Shown here in pieces: positions 8,663 through 16,970 of a stretch of DNA of 64,000 nucleotides. The notes below the pieces were generated by a model that was given only the letters and a program-made list of their open reading frames with translations, was not told where the DNA came from and did no database searches. Both the position numbers and the translations under genes were made by a program. The DNA is from Streptomyces xantholiticus (GTDB lineage Bacteria > Actinomycetota > Actinomycetes > Streptomycetales > Streptomycetaceae). Where the stretch lies: contig NZ_BMWB01000004.1 of the NCBI RefSeq assembly GCF_014651015.1, positions 1 to 64,000 on the forward strand, given 5' to 3'. Every line of letters starts with the position of its first letter. The stretch's first letter is position 1.

Positions 8663-11026
8663 ATGGACGGTCGTGATCTGCTGCGCGCGGTGAGAACTTT
8701 CGGTACGGCACAGGGCCTGCGAGCGGCCCGCTCGGCGTGGCGCCGGCATCGGACCGACTCCGTGGGACTGCCGGCGCGCGGGGCCGAGCGGGCCAGGGTG
8801 CCGGGGCCTGCCGACGGTGCGGAGCCGCTGCCGGGCGGCGGGACCGTGCGGTTCGCGCGTTCCGAGCTGCGGATCGTGGTCACGGTCGGCGGGGCGGTGT
8901 TCCGTGGGTGGGACGGTGCACTGCCGGAGCCGTCGTACGCGCTGGCCGGTGCTCCTCCGGAACCGGATCCACGGGCCGGTCTCGAGCCGGACAAGGACGG
9001 CGGCTGGCGGGTGGTGTCCGAGCGGCTGACCGTCGCGGTCTCGCGACACGGCACGGTGGAGATCCGTACGCCGGGCGGTGTGGTGTTGCGCCGGGACCTG
9101 CCGCCGCGCTGGTGGGAGCCGGTGGGGGGCGGGCCGGCGCGGTGGGTCCAGCGGAGCGAGATCGCGGCGGACGCGCGGCTGTTCGGTCTCGGCGGCCGGG
9201 CCTCGGGCCCTCGGCTTCGGGACGGCTCGTACCGGCTGTGGAACACCGCTCCGCGGGTCGGGTTCGGTCCCGGGGACGGGCCCCTGCACATCACCATGCC
9301 GGTGCAGACGGTGGTGGCCGATGCGGGCACCCATCTCGCCTTCCACGACAACACCTGGGAGGGCCGGGTCACCGTGCGCGAGGGCGAGGAGGGTGCCGGT
9401 TCCGGCCACGACAGGCCCGGCACGGTCGAGGTGCGGATGGACGGCGGACCGCTGCGCAGCTGGGTGCTGGTGGGGACGCCGGCGCGGGTCCTGAGCGGCT
9501 GGGCGCAGCTGACCGGAGCGCCCGCGCTGCCCCCGTCCTGGGCGCTGGGCCCGCAGCACGTGCGGCGGACCGGGGGCGAGGAGGACGTGCGGCGGACCGT
9601 GGCGACCCACCGGGACCTGGGCCTTCCGCTCTCCGCCGTCCACGTCGGCAGCGCCCCCGACGAGGCGCTGCCCGGGCCGGCCGGGGATCTGGAGCGCTTC
9701 CCCGGTCTGCCCGCCCTCGCGAAGGACCTGCGCGAGGACGGCGTGCGGCTGGTGCGGGCGGTGGATCCGGCGGTGCCCGCCGTGCCGGAGGACGCGCGGT
9801 ACGGGTACGGCTGCGCCGCGGGGCTGTTCGTACGGGACGGGCGGGGCGGCGAGGTGCTCGGTACGGCCGGCCCCAGGGACTGCGTCTTCCCCGACTTCAC
9901 GGATCCGCGGGTGCGCGAGTGGTGGGAGGGGTTGTACGGGGAGACGACGGCGCAGGGCTTCTCGGGGGTGTGGCTGGATCGGAACGAGCCGGTGGCCTGC
10001 ACCTCCTTCGACGGCCTGACGCTGCCCCGCTCGTCGCGGCATGCGCTGGACGGGCACGGCGGCGACCACCGGGAGGCCCACAACGTGTACGGGCTCGCCA
10101 TGGCGAGGGCCGGCCATGAGGCGCTGCGCCGGCAACGGCCCGAGGAACGGCCGCATCTGATCTCCCGTTCCGGCTGGGCGGGCATGCAGCGGTACGGCGG
10201 TGCCTGGGCCGGGGACGTCACATCGGGGTGGCCTGGGCTGCGTGCCTCGCTGTCGCTGGCGCTGGGCCTGGGGCTCTGCGGCGTTCCGTACTCGGGCACG
10301 GACGTGGGCGGCGCCGCCGACGGGCTCTCGGCGGAGCTGTATCTGCGCCGGCTCCAGCTGGCGGCGTATCTGCCGCTGTCGCGTACGAAGGAGTCCGGGG
10401 TGCCCTGGGCGTACGGGCCGGCGGTGAGCGCGCACGCGCGGGCCGCCCTGGCGGAGCGGGAGCGGCTGGGTCCCTACTTCGTGACGCTTGCGCAACTGGC
10501 GCGGCTCACCGGGGCGCCCTACGTGCGCCCGCTGTGGTGGCGTCATCCGGCGGACCGCGCACTGAGGGACTGCGAGGACGCGTTCCTGCTGGGCGACGCG
10601 CTGCTGGTGGCGCCGGTCCTGGAGCCGGGCGCGGACCGACGTGCCGTACGGCTGCCCCGCGGCCGGTGGTACGACACGGTCTCGGGCCGGCCGTACGACG
10701 GTCCCGGTCAGGTGCTGGTGGACGCGCCGCTGTCACGGATCCCCGTACTGGCGAGGGCGGGGGCGGTGCTGCCGGTGCTCGCGGAGCGGAGCGGCGGCAG
10801 TGGGGCGGACGGCACGGGCGGCCGGGTCGGTCTCGAGGTGTGGGCGCCGGCGCCGGGCCGCAGGGGCGGCGGGCTGGTGGTGCGCGACACCGGCGACGGG
10901 TGGGACGAGCCGGAGATCGAGCGGTACACGACGCGGCTGACGGGCGGGCGTGTGGTGGTGGAACGGGCCACGGACGACGGGGCGGTCGCGGTCGAGGGCC
11001 CGGTGCGGGTACGCGGACAGGAGTGA
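8663..11026 (+). CDS. Glycoside hydrolase family 31 protein (alpha-glucosidase/alpha-xylosidase type)
   Basis: 787 residues. N-terminal beta-sandwich (galactose-mutarotase-like, about 1-270), then the GH31 TIM barrel. The nucleophile motif is WLDRNEP (Asp near 437, usually W-x-D-x-N-E) and the acid/base loop is AWAGDVTSGW (Asp near 517). SRSGWAGMQRYGG and VPYSGTDVGG are typical GH31 blocks. A C-terminal beta domain follows. No signal peptide, so it is probably cytoplasmic and acts on imported alpha-glycosides. Start ATG 8663 has only a weak ribosome-binding site. Monocistronic: the next gene is convergent, with its stop 16 bases away. Confidence 0.9.
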   Translation: MDGRDLLRAVRTFGTAQGLRAARSAWRRHRTDSVGLPARGAERARVPGPADGAEPLPGGGTVRFARSELRIVVTVGGAVFRGWDGALPEPSYALAGAPPEPDPRAGLEPDKDGGWRVVSERLTVAVSRHGTVEIRTPGGVVLRRDLPPRWWEPVGGGPARWVQRSEIAADARLFGLGGRASGPRLRDGSYRLWNTAPRVGFGPGDGPLHITMPVQTVVADAGTHLAFHDNTWEGRVTVREGEEGAGSGHDRPGTVEVRMDGGPLRSWVLVGTPARVLSGWAQLTGAPALPPSWALGPQHVRRTGGEEDVRRTVATHRDLGLPLSAVHVGSAPDEALPGPAGDLERFPGLPALAKDLREDGVRLVRAVDPAVPAVPEDARYGYGCAAGLFVRDGRGGEVLGTAGPRDCVFPDFTDPRVREWWEGLYGETTAQGFSGVWLDRNEPVACTSFDGLTLPRSSRHALDGHGGDHREAHNVYGLAMARAGHEALRRQRPEERPHLISRSGWAGMQRYGGAWAGDVTSGWPGLRASLSLALGLGLCGVPYSGTDVGGAADGLSAELYLRRLQLAAYLPLSRTKESGVPWAYGPAVSAHARAALAERERLGPYFVTLAQLARLTGAPYVRPLWWRHPADRALRDCEDAFLLGDALLVAPVLEPGADRRAVRLPRGRWYDTVSGRPYDGPGQVLVDAPLSRIPVLARAGAVLPVLAERSGGSGADGTGGRVGLEVWAPAPGRRGGGLVVRDTGDGWDEPEIERYTTRLTGGRVVVERATDDGAVAVEGPVRVRGQE

Positions 11027-11042
11027 TGTGCCTGGCCGGCCC

Positions 11043-11570
11043 TCAGCGGCCGTAGGCGCCGCCGAACCAGTTGCGGGCCGCGATCGTGTGGAGGGGGAAG
11101 GCGAGGTCGGCGGGGGCGTGCAGCAGCCGCCAGCCATCGGTCTCGTCAGTGGGGACGGACGGCGGCAGTTCGGCGGCGAGGCGCGCAGGGAGTAGCCCGA
11201 AGACGAGCAGATGGCCGGCCGGCGAGCTGAGGACGTCGGCCAACCGTACTTCGTGCTGCGACGCCTCGATGCCGGTCTCCTCGCGCAGTTCGCGCACCAC
11301 CGCGTGTCGCCAGTCCTCACCGTGGTCGATGAAACCGCCGGGGAGGGCGGTGCCGTCGCGGGCGGGTTCGACGGTGCGCGTGATGACGACGAGTCCGGTG
11401 CCGTGGGTGTCGCGGACGGGCAGCAGGGCGACGGCGACCGGCAGCGGGTTGCGGTAGGCGGTCTCGCCGCAGGCGGGACAGGTGCGGGGCCAGCCGGCGT
11501 CGGCGCCGAAGGGCGTTCCGCAATGGCCGCAGTGGGAGTCCTTGGGCACGGGCGGACTGTATCCGATCAC
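11043..11570 (-). CDS. NUDIX hydrolase with N-terminal zinc ribbon
   Basis: 175 residues. The N-terminus carries CGHCGTPF and CPACGETAYRNP, a four-cysteine zinc ribbon as in NADH pyrophosphatase-like NUDIX proteins. The NUDIX box follows: G-FIDHG-E-DWRHAVV-RELREETGI, matching GX5EX7REUXEEXGU with all metal-binding glutamates present. It probably hydrolyses a nucleoside diphosphate derivative; the substrate is not predictable. Start GTG 11570 was chosen; GTG 11549 (seven codons later, directly before PKDSHCGHC) is an alternative. It converges on the GH31 gene and diverges from the dipeptidase gene, only 39 bases away. Confidence 0.88.
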   Translation of the reverse strand: MIGYSPPVPKDSHCGHCGTPFGADAGWPRTCPACGETAYRNPLPVAVALLPVRDTHGTGLVVITRTVEPARDGTALPGGFIDHGEDWRHAVVRELREETGIEASQHEVRLADVLSSPAGHLLVFGLLPARLAAELPPSVPTDETDGWRLLHAPADLAFPLHTIAARNWFGGAYGR

Positions 11571-11609
11571 TCTTTCCCGGCGGGGTGGTTGCTGATAAAC
11601 CGTTGCTGC

Positions 11610-12425
11610 ATGACTCGACTTGGTTCCGCTTTCCGTGTTCTGACCGCCGCGGCCGCGGCTCTGTTCTGCGTCACCTCCGCGGTACCCGTCGCGCAGGCTT
11701 TCCCGGAGCCCAAGGCGCCCCCGGAGTTCGTGGCGCTGCGCACCGTGGCACCCACGATCATCCAGGAGATGCGGTACACGACGGACCACAACTTCGTGGG
11801 CGAGCCGGTGGACGGCTACCGGCAACCGGTGTGCATCGTCACACGGCCGGCGGCGCAGGCACTGCGCCGGGCACAGTCGCGGCTGCTGTCGCAGGGGTAC
11901 TCGCTGAAGGTCTACGACTGCTACCGCCCGCAGCGGGCCGTCGACCACTTCGTGCGCTGGGCGAAGGACCTCGAGGACGAGGCGATGAAGAAGGAGTTCT
12001 ATCCCCAAGTCGACAAATCACGTCTGTTCGCGGACGGTTACATCGCGGAGAAGTCCGGGCACAGCCGCGGCAGCACCGTGGACCTGACGATCGTGAAGCT
12101 GCCCGCGCAACCGACCCGCCCGTACGTGCCCGGTGAGGCGCTCCTGCCGTGCTATGCGCCGCAGGCCGAGCGGTTCCCCGACAGCTCGGTCGACATGGGA
12201 ACCGGATTCGACTGCTTCGACACGCTGTCGCACACCGACGACCCGCGGATCACCGGCGAGCAGCGGGCAAACCGGGACCTGCTGAGGGGCACCCTGGCAG
12301 CGGTGGGGTTCGTGAACCTTCCCGAGGAGTGGTGGCACTTCACGTACAAGCCGGAGCCGTTCCCCGACACGTACTTCGACTTCCCCGTCGCCGTGCGTTC
12401 CGTCGCGGGGCACCGGGCGGGCTGA
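11610..12425 (+). CDS. Secreted D-alanyl-D-alanine dipeptidase (VanX family, peptidase M15D)
   Basis: 271 residues. A Sec-type signal peptide covers about residues 1-30 (basic start, hydrophobic AAAAALF core, cleavage near AQA-FPEP). Mature domain: M15 zinc peptidase with the VanX signature SGHSRGSTVD (zinc His and Asp), DCYRPQRAV and the catalytic EEWWHF motif. The family cleaves D-Ala-D-Ala. Glycopeptide-resistance VanX works in the cytoplasm, while this protein has an export signal, so it more likely recycles peptidoglycan dipeptide outside the cell than confers vancomycin resistance. No vanH or vanA neighbour is present. Start ATG 11610 fits the signal peptide. Confidence 0.9.
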   Translation: MTRLGSAFRVLTAAAAALFCVTSAVPVAQAFPEPKAPPEFVALRTVAPTIIQEMRYTTDHNFVGEPVDGYRQPVCIVTRPAAQALRRAQSRLLSQGYSLKVYDCYRPQRAVDHFVRWAKDLEDEAMKKEFYPQVDKSRLFADGYIAEKSGHSRGSTVDLTIVKLPAQPTRPYVPGEALLPCYAPQAERFPDSSVDMGTGFDCFDTLSHTDDPRITGEQRANRDLLRGTLAAVGFVNLPEEWWHFTYKPEPFPDTYFDFPVAVRSVAGHRAG

Positions 12426-12456
12426 CGCGAGACGCCGGGGCGGCTACGGTGCCGGC

Positions 12457-12807
12457 ATGGCGAAGCAGCAGATGTTCGAGTCGTACGAGGAGTTCTGGCC
12501 CTACTACGTCGCGATGCACTCACGGGCGGCGACCCGGTGGGTGCATCTGACAGGCACGCTGACCGGGCTCGCGGTCAGCGTGTACGGGCTGGCGCGGGGC
12601 CGGAAGCGGTATGCGGCGGCTCTGCCTCTGATCGGGTACGGGACCGCGTGGCCGGCCCACTTCCTCATCGAGAAGAACAATCCGGCGACGTTCGGCCATC
12701 CGGCCTGGTCGCTCCGCGGTGATGTGCAGATGATCCGGATGATGCTGGCCGGCAGGGACGCCGAGCTGGCGGAGATCGCCGCCAAGTGGCTGGCGGAGCA
12801 CCGCTGA
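12457..12807 (+). CDS. Mpo1-like (DUF962) membrane-associated protein
   Basis: 116 residues. It has the family layout: FESYEEFWPYYVAMH, a histidine in TRWVHLTGT, two short hydrophobic segments (about 32-45 and 52-65) and HFLIEKNNPATFGHPAWSL. The yeast founder Mpo1 is an iron-dependent 2-hydroxy fatty acid dioxygenase, and the conserved histidines here (WVHLTG, PAHFLIEKN, GHPAWS) could bind the metal. The bacterial role is unproven. It starts 31 bases after the dipeptidase gene on the same strand and may be cotranscribed. Confidence 0.8.
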   Translation: MAKQQMFESYEEFWPYYVAMHSRAATRWVHLTGTLTGLAVSVYGLARGRKRYAAALPLIGYGTAWPAHFLIEKNNPATFGHPAWSLRGDVQMIRMMLAGRDAELAEIAAKWLAEHR

Positions 12808-13049
12808 GGCCGGCCGTCCGTGCGCTCATGGCCCCATGGCCGGTGGCAGCACCTTGACACCGGCCCTCTCCCCGGCCGGCAGCCGCCGTGAACTGCGCGT
12901 GCAGGCCGCCTCCTTGACGCCCCGTCACGGTGGGTGAAAACTGCCCTCTCGTCAGCTGCGCCGCATTTCCCGGCGCGCACGCACATGGAGCACGAACCCT
13001 GCACGGAGGACCGGCTGCCCCGCGGCCGGGCCAGGGCCAAGGAGCAGCC

Positions 13050-13811
13050 ATGAGCAACGCAGACATATTCCTCGGTGAGGTCATCGGCACCGCGATACTC
13101 ATCCTCTTCGGCGCAGGCGTCTGCGCCGCGGTCACCCTGCACCACTCCAAGGCGAAGGCAGCCGGCTGGGTCGTCATCGCCTTCGGCTGGGGCTTCGGCG
13201 TGCTGGCCGGCGCGTACACCGCCGCGCCGCTGTCCGGCGGCCATCTCAACCCGGCCGTGACCGTGGGCCTGGCCGTCGACACCGGCGGGTGGAGCAAGGT
13301 GCCGCTCTACATCCTGGCGCAGATGGTGGGCGCGATCCTCGGCGCGGTACTCGCCTACCTGGTCTACTTCGCACAGTTCCAGGCCAATGCGGACATCAAG
13401 AACGCCCAGCCCACGCTGGGGATCTTCGCCACGGGCCCGGAGATCCGCAAGCCGTGGGCCAACGTCCTCACCGAGGTCGTGGCGACGGTCGGGCTGGTGC
13501 TCCCGCTCCTCGCGTTCGGCAGGAACGACGGCATCGGCATCGGCCGGATCCCCGGCGAGGAGGCCGGGATCTACGGCTCCGGCATCTCCATCCTGCTGGT
13601 GTCGCTCCTGGTCGTCGGCATCGGACTCTCGCTCGGTGGTCCGACCGGCTACGCCATCAATCCGGCCCGGGACCTCGGTCCGCGCATCGTGCACGCACTG
13701 CTGCCGATCCCCAACAAGGGGACCTCCGACTGGGGTTACGCCTGGGTGCCGGTGGCCGGGCCGATCATCGGCGGGCTGCTGGCCGGACTCGTCTTCAACG
13801 CAGCCTACTAG
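13050..13811 (+). CDS. glpF: Glycerol uptake facilitator (MIP family)
   Basis: 253-residue aquaglyceroporin with six membrane helices and both half-helix motifs: GGHLNPAVT in the first repeat and [11 protein letters not shown] in the second. The Asp after the second NPAR is the hallmark of glycerol channels as opposed to water channels. It lets glycerol diffuse in, to be trapped by the kinase encoded 62 bases downstream. Start ATG 13050 follows AAGGAGCAGCC. The 240-base upstream gap holds TTGAC-like sequences but no operator I can name. In S. coelicolor the gyl operon is under the IclR-type repressor GylR; no regulator gene and no glpD lie beside this copy. Confidence 0.93.
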   Translation: MSNADIFLGEVIGTAILILFGAGVCAAVTLHHSKAKAAGWVVIAFGWGFGVLAGAYTAAPLSGGHLNPAVTVGLAVDTGGWSKVPLYILAQMVGAILGAVLAYLVYFAQFQANADIKNAQPTLGIFATGPEIRKPWANVLTEVVATVGLVLPLLAFGRNDGIGIGRIPGEEAGIYGSGISILLVSLLVVGIGLSLGGPTGYAINPARDLGPRIVHALLPIPNKGTSDWGYAWVPVAGPIIGGLLAGLVFNAAY

Positions 13812-13873
13812 GGCCGTCGGGCCGCCCGGCCTGCCGCCGGCTTCACCCGACGCCGATGAGACAAGGGGACGTC

Positions 13874-15385
13874 ATGACGGACAAGTTCGTCGCCGCCATC
13901 GATCAGGGCACCACGTCCAGCCGCTGCATCATCTTCGACCGACACGGAGCCGTCGTCGCCGTCGACCAGCGCGAGCACCGCCAGATCTTCCCCAGGCCAG
14001 GCTGGGTGGAACACGACGCCACAGAGATCTGGTCGAAGGTGCAGGCCGTCGTCGCCGGCGCCCTGGCCAAGGCCGGCCTGCGCGCCGACCGGCTCAGTGC
14101 ACTGGGCATCACCAACCAGCGCGAGACGACGGTCCTGTGGGACCGGGCCACCGGAAGGCCCGTGCACAACGCGATCGTCTGGCAGGACACCCGTACGGCC
14201 GCCCTCTGCCACGAACTGGGCGGCGCGGACGGACAGGACCGCTTCCGCGACACCACGGGCCTGCCGCTCGCCAGTTACTTCTCCGGCCCCAAGGCGGCCT
14301 GGTTGCTGGACAACGTGCCCGGGCTGCGCGCGCGGGCGGAGCGGGGCGAGATCGCCTTCGGAACCGTCGACTCCTGGCTGATCTGGAACCTCACCGGCGG
14401 AACCGAGGGCGGCGTGCACGTCACCGACGTCACCAACGCCTCGCGCACCATGCTGATGGACCTCGGCACCCTGCAGTGGGACGGACGGATCCTCGCCGCG
14501 ATGAATCTGCCGGAGGCGATGCTGCCCGAGATCCGGTCCTCGTCGCAGGTGTACGGGACGGCCGTCGGGCAGCTCGCCGGTGTGCCGGTGGCCGCGGCCC
14601 TCGGGGACCAGCAGGCCGCGGTCTTCGGCCAGGCCTGTTACGACACGGGAACCGCCAAGAACACCTATGGCACCGGCAGCTTTCTGCTCCTCAACACCGG
14701 CGACCGGCCCGTGCCGTCGAAGAGCGGGCTGATCACGACACTCGGGTACAAGATCGGCGACGAGGCGCCCGTCTACTGCCTGGAGGGCTCCATCGCGATC
14801 ACCGGCGCCCTCGTCCAGTGGTTCCGCGACCAGCTCGGCATCATCCGCTCGGCCGACGAGATCGAGACCCTCGCCGCCGGGGTGGAGGACAACGGCGGAG
14901 CGTACATCGTGCCGGCCTTCTCCGGCCTCTACGCACCGTACTGGCGCTCCGACGCGCGGGGTGTCGTCACCGGCCTGACCAGATACGTGACCAAGGCGCA
15001 CCTGGCGCGGGCGGTGCTGGAGGCGACGAGCTGGCAGACGCGCGAGGTCGTCGACGCGATGTACCAGGACTCCGGGGTGCGGATCACCACGCTGAAGGTC
15101 GACGGCGGAATGACCGCCAACCATCTGCTGATGCAGCATCAGGCGGACGTGCTGGCCGTGCCGGTCATCCGGCCGAAGGTCTCGGAGACGACTTGCCTCG
15201 GCGCGGCCTACGCCGCGGGGCTGGCCACCGGCGTCTGGTCGGACCTGGACGAGCTCAAGTCGCACTGGCAGCGCGATGTGGAGTGGTCGCCCCGGATGGA
15301 ACCTGAGGTTCGCGAGCGGGAGTACCACAACTGGCGCAAGGCGGTGGAGAAGAGCTTCGGCTGGGAGGAGACCGGCCAGGGCTGA
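13874..15385 (+). CDS. glpK: Glycerol kinase
   Basis: 503-residue FGGY-family kinase that phosphorylates glycerol to sn-glycerol-3-phosphate. N-terminal ATPase motif [16 protein letters not shown], substrate site [25 protein letters not shown] in the second domain and the C-terminal nucleotide-binding [14 protein letters not shown]. The length is exactly that of the family. Start ATG 13874 with AAGGGGAC just upstream. Forms a two-gene operon with glpF. The usual third gene, glpD (glycerol-3-phosphate dehydrogenase), is absent here: a terminator and the opposing conservon follow. Confidence 0.95.
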   Translation: MTDKFVAAIDQGTTSSRCIIFDRHGAVVAVDQREHRQIFPRPGWVEHDATEIWSKVQAVVAGALAKAGLRADRLSALGITNQRETTVLWDRATGRPVHNAIVWQDTRTAALCHELGGADGQDRFRDTTGLPLASYFSGPKAAWLLDNVPGLRARAERGEIAFGTVDSWLIWNLTGGTEGGVHVTDVTNASRTMLMDLGTLQWDGRILAAMNLPEAMLPEIRSSSQVYGTAVGQLAGVPVAAALGDQQAAVFGQACYDTGTAKNTYGTGSFLLLNTGDRPVPSKSGLITTLGYKIGDEAPVYCLEGSIAITGALVQWFRDQLGIIRSADEIETLAAGVEDNGGAYIVPAFSGLYAPYWRSDARGVVTGLTRYVTKAHLARAVLEATSWQTREVVDAMYQDSGVRITTLKVDGGMTANHLLMQHQADVLAVPVIRPKVSETTCLGAAYAAGLATGVWSDLDELKSHWQRDVEWSPRMEPEVREREYHNWRKAVEKSFGWEETGQG

Positions 15386-15447
15386 GACCGCCTGCCCGCG
15401 CGCCTGTCCGCGCCGCGAGGTCCTGGCTCCTTACGCGCCGTGAAGCC

Positions 15448-15485
15448 CACGGCCCGTACCCCGGTCGGTGGGGGTACGGGCCGTG
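15448..15485. terminator. Bidirectional terminator between glpK and cvnD
   Basis: A 15-bp perfect inverted repeat (CACGGCCCGTACCCC at 15448-15462, its complement at 15471-15485) with an eight-base loop lies midway between the two convergent stop codons. Confidence 0.85.
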
Positions 15486-15515
15486 TCACGGCGAAGCATT
15501 GCCTCCGGTGGTGAC

Positions 15516-16121
15516 TCAGGTGGTGGCGGGTTCCCGTTGCCGGTCCGCGCGGGCGAGCGCATGCTCGACGACCGCGACGAGGATGTTCTTGACCGACTCC
15601 CTTTCCCGAGCGTCGCCGATCAGCAGCGGCACCTCCGGGTCGAGGTCGAGCGCGGCCCGTACCGTCTCGGCCGGGTACCGCTTCGCCCCCTCGAAGGAGT
15701 TGACCGCGACCGCGAAGGGAATGCCCCGGCGTTCGAAGTAGTCGATGCCGGCGAAGCTGTCGTCCAGGCGGCGGGTGTCCGCGAGGACGATCGCACCGAG
15801 TGCGCCCTGCGCCAACTCGTCCCACAGGAACCAGAAACGGTCCTGCCCGGGTGTACCGAACAGGTACAGGACGAGATCCTCGCGGAGCGTGATGCGCCCG
15901 AAGTCCATGGCCACCGTGGTGGTCGTCTTGCCCTCGACCCCGGCGATGTCGTCGACCGGCCGCCCGGCCTCGGTGAGCCTCTCCTCGGTGCGCAGCGGCT
16001 TGATCTCGCTGACCGCGCCCACCAGGGTGGTCTTGCCGACGCCGAAGCCGCCTGCCACCAGGATCTTCAAAGTCACCGGCTCGATCGGCGCCTTGCGGCG
16101 GCTAGAGCGCCCGAAGGCCAT
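15516..16121 (-). CDS. Conservon GTPase-like protein CvnD
   Basis: 201 residues, last gene of the four-gene conservon. P-loop GFGVGKTTLVG near residue 28, switch-II motif GTPGQDRFWFL, and NSFEGAKRYP where a classical GTPase has NKxD. Family members are Ras-like small GTPases that associate with the CvnA sensor at the membrane, a system compared with eukaryotic G-protein signalling (Streptomyces Cvn9 is the studied example). The start overlaps the end of cvnC by 20 bases, so translation is coupled. Confidence 0.9.
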   Translation of the reverse strand: MAFGRSSRRKAPIEPVTLKILVAGGFGVGKTTLVGAVSEIKPLRTEERLTEAGRPVDDIAGVEGKTTTTVAMDFGRITLREDLVLYLFGTPGQDRFWFLWDELAQGALGAIVLADTRRLDDSFAGIDYFERRGIPFAVAVNSFEGAKRYPAETVRAALDLDPEVPLLIGDARERESVKNILVAVVEHALARADRQREPATT

Positions 16122-16506
16122 TGATCACCTCTCGGAGGATGCTCACGTCCGGCAGTTCGGCCGGCGGTACGGGACGGGTTACGTGCACGAGGGCGTCGTC
16201 GACGAGATCTCCGACGAGGACGCGGACCACACCGACGGGCAGGTCGAGCCCGGCGGCGAGTTCGGCGATGGACTGGGGTGCGTCGCCGCAGCGTTCGACG
16301 ATCTCGACGTGTTCCGGCGAGAGCGTCTGGTCACGGCCGGGGTCGTCGGCTGCGGGCTCCGGCACGACCAGGGCGATCAGGTCGAGCCGGTGCCGGCCGG
16401 CGTGGCTGGTGCGGCCACGGGTCATCGCGTACGGGCGCACCACCGGGCCCGCGTCGGCGTCGATCCAGTGGTGCGATCTGCGACTGTGCCGGACTGAGTC
16501 ACTCAT
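16102..16506 (-). CDS. Conservon DUF742 protein CvnC
   Basis: 134 residues. DUF742 layout: VRPYAMTRGRT motif, LDLIALV, then a winged-helix-like part (LSPEHVEIVERCG ... SIAELAAGLDLPVGVVRVLVGDL) and the conserved end PDVSILREVINGLRAL. Family members bridge the roadblock protein and the GTPase. ATG 16506 (MSDSVRH) was chosen because GAGG lies 7 bases upstream. A GTG at 16518 that overlaps the cvnB stop (GTGA) would add four residues and is a real alternative. Confidence 0.88.
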   Translation of the reverse strand: MSDSVRHSRRSHHWIDADAGPVVRPYAMTRGRTSHAGRHRLDLIALVVPEPAADDPGRDQTLSPEHVEIVERCGDAPQSIAELAAGLDLPVGVVRVLVGDLVDDALVHVTRPVPPAELPDVSILREVINGLRAL

Positions 16507-16514
16507 GGGCCGCC

Positions 16515-16970
16515 TCACCCTCCGGCGGCCGGACCGGTCCGTGGCGCCGTGACGAGGTGTGCTCCGACACGCTTGACCATCAGCGTCATCTCGTACGCGA
16601 CCTGGCCCACGTCGGAGTCGGCGTCCGCCAGGACTGCCAGGCAGCTGCCGTCACCGGCCGCCGTGACGAAGAGGAACGCCTCGTCGAGTTCCACGACGGT
16701 CTGCCGGACCTGCCCGGCGTCGAAGTGGCGGCCGACCCCCTTGGCGAGGCTGTGGAAGCCGGAGGCCACGGCGGCCAGATGCTCGCTGTCCTCACGGGTG
16801 AGTTCGCGTGAGGTGCCGGTGGCGAGGCCGTCACTGGAGAGGACCAGAGCCTTGCGGATGGTGGCGACGCGGTCCACCAGCTCGTCGAGGAGCCAGTTGA
16901 GCCCGCTCGAGCGCTGGGCCCCGAGCTGGGCTCCGGTGACGTCGGTTGCTGCGGCGTGCGGTGCGGTCAT
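16515..16970 (-). CDS. Conservon roadblock/LC7-domain protein CvnB
   Basis: 151 residues. Roadblock/LC7 fold (about 20-120): LNWLLDELVDRVATIRKALVLSSDGL, SFHSLAKGVGRHF-type helix, VVELDEAFLFVTAAGDGSCLAVLAD, and VAYEMTLMVKRVGAHL. In this family, roadblock proteins regulate the partner GTPase. The start codon overlaps the stop of cvnA (ATGA, 16967-16970), and cvnC follows directly, so all four proteins are probably made in step. Confidence 0.9.
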   Translation of the reverse strand: MTAPHAAATDVTGAQLGAQRSSGLNWLLDELVDRVATIRKALVLSSDGLATGTSRELTREDSEHLAAVASGFHSLAKGVGRHFDAGQVRQTVVELDEAFLFVTAAGDGSCLAVLADADSDVGQVAYEMTLMVKRVGAHLVTAPRTGPAAGG

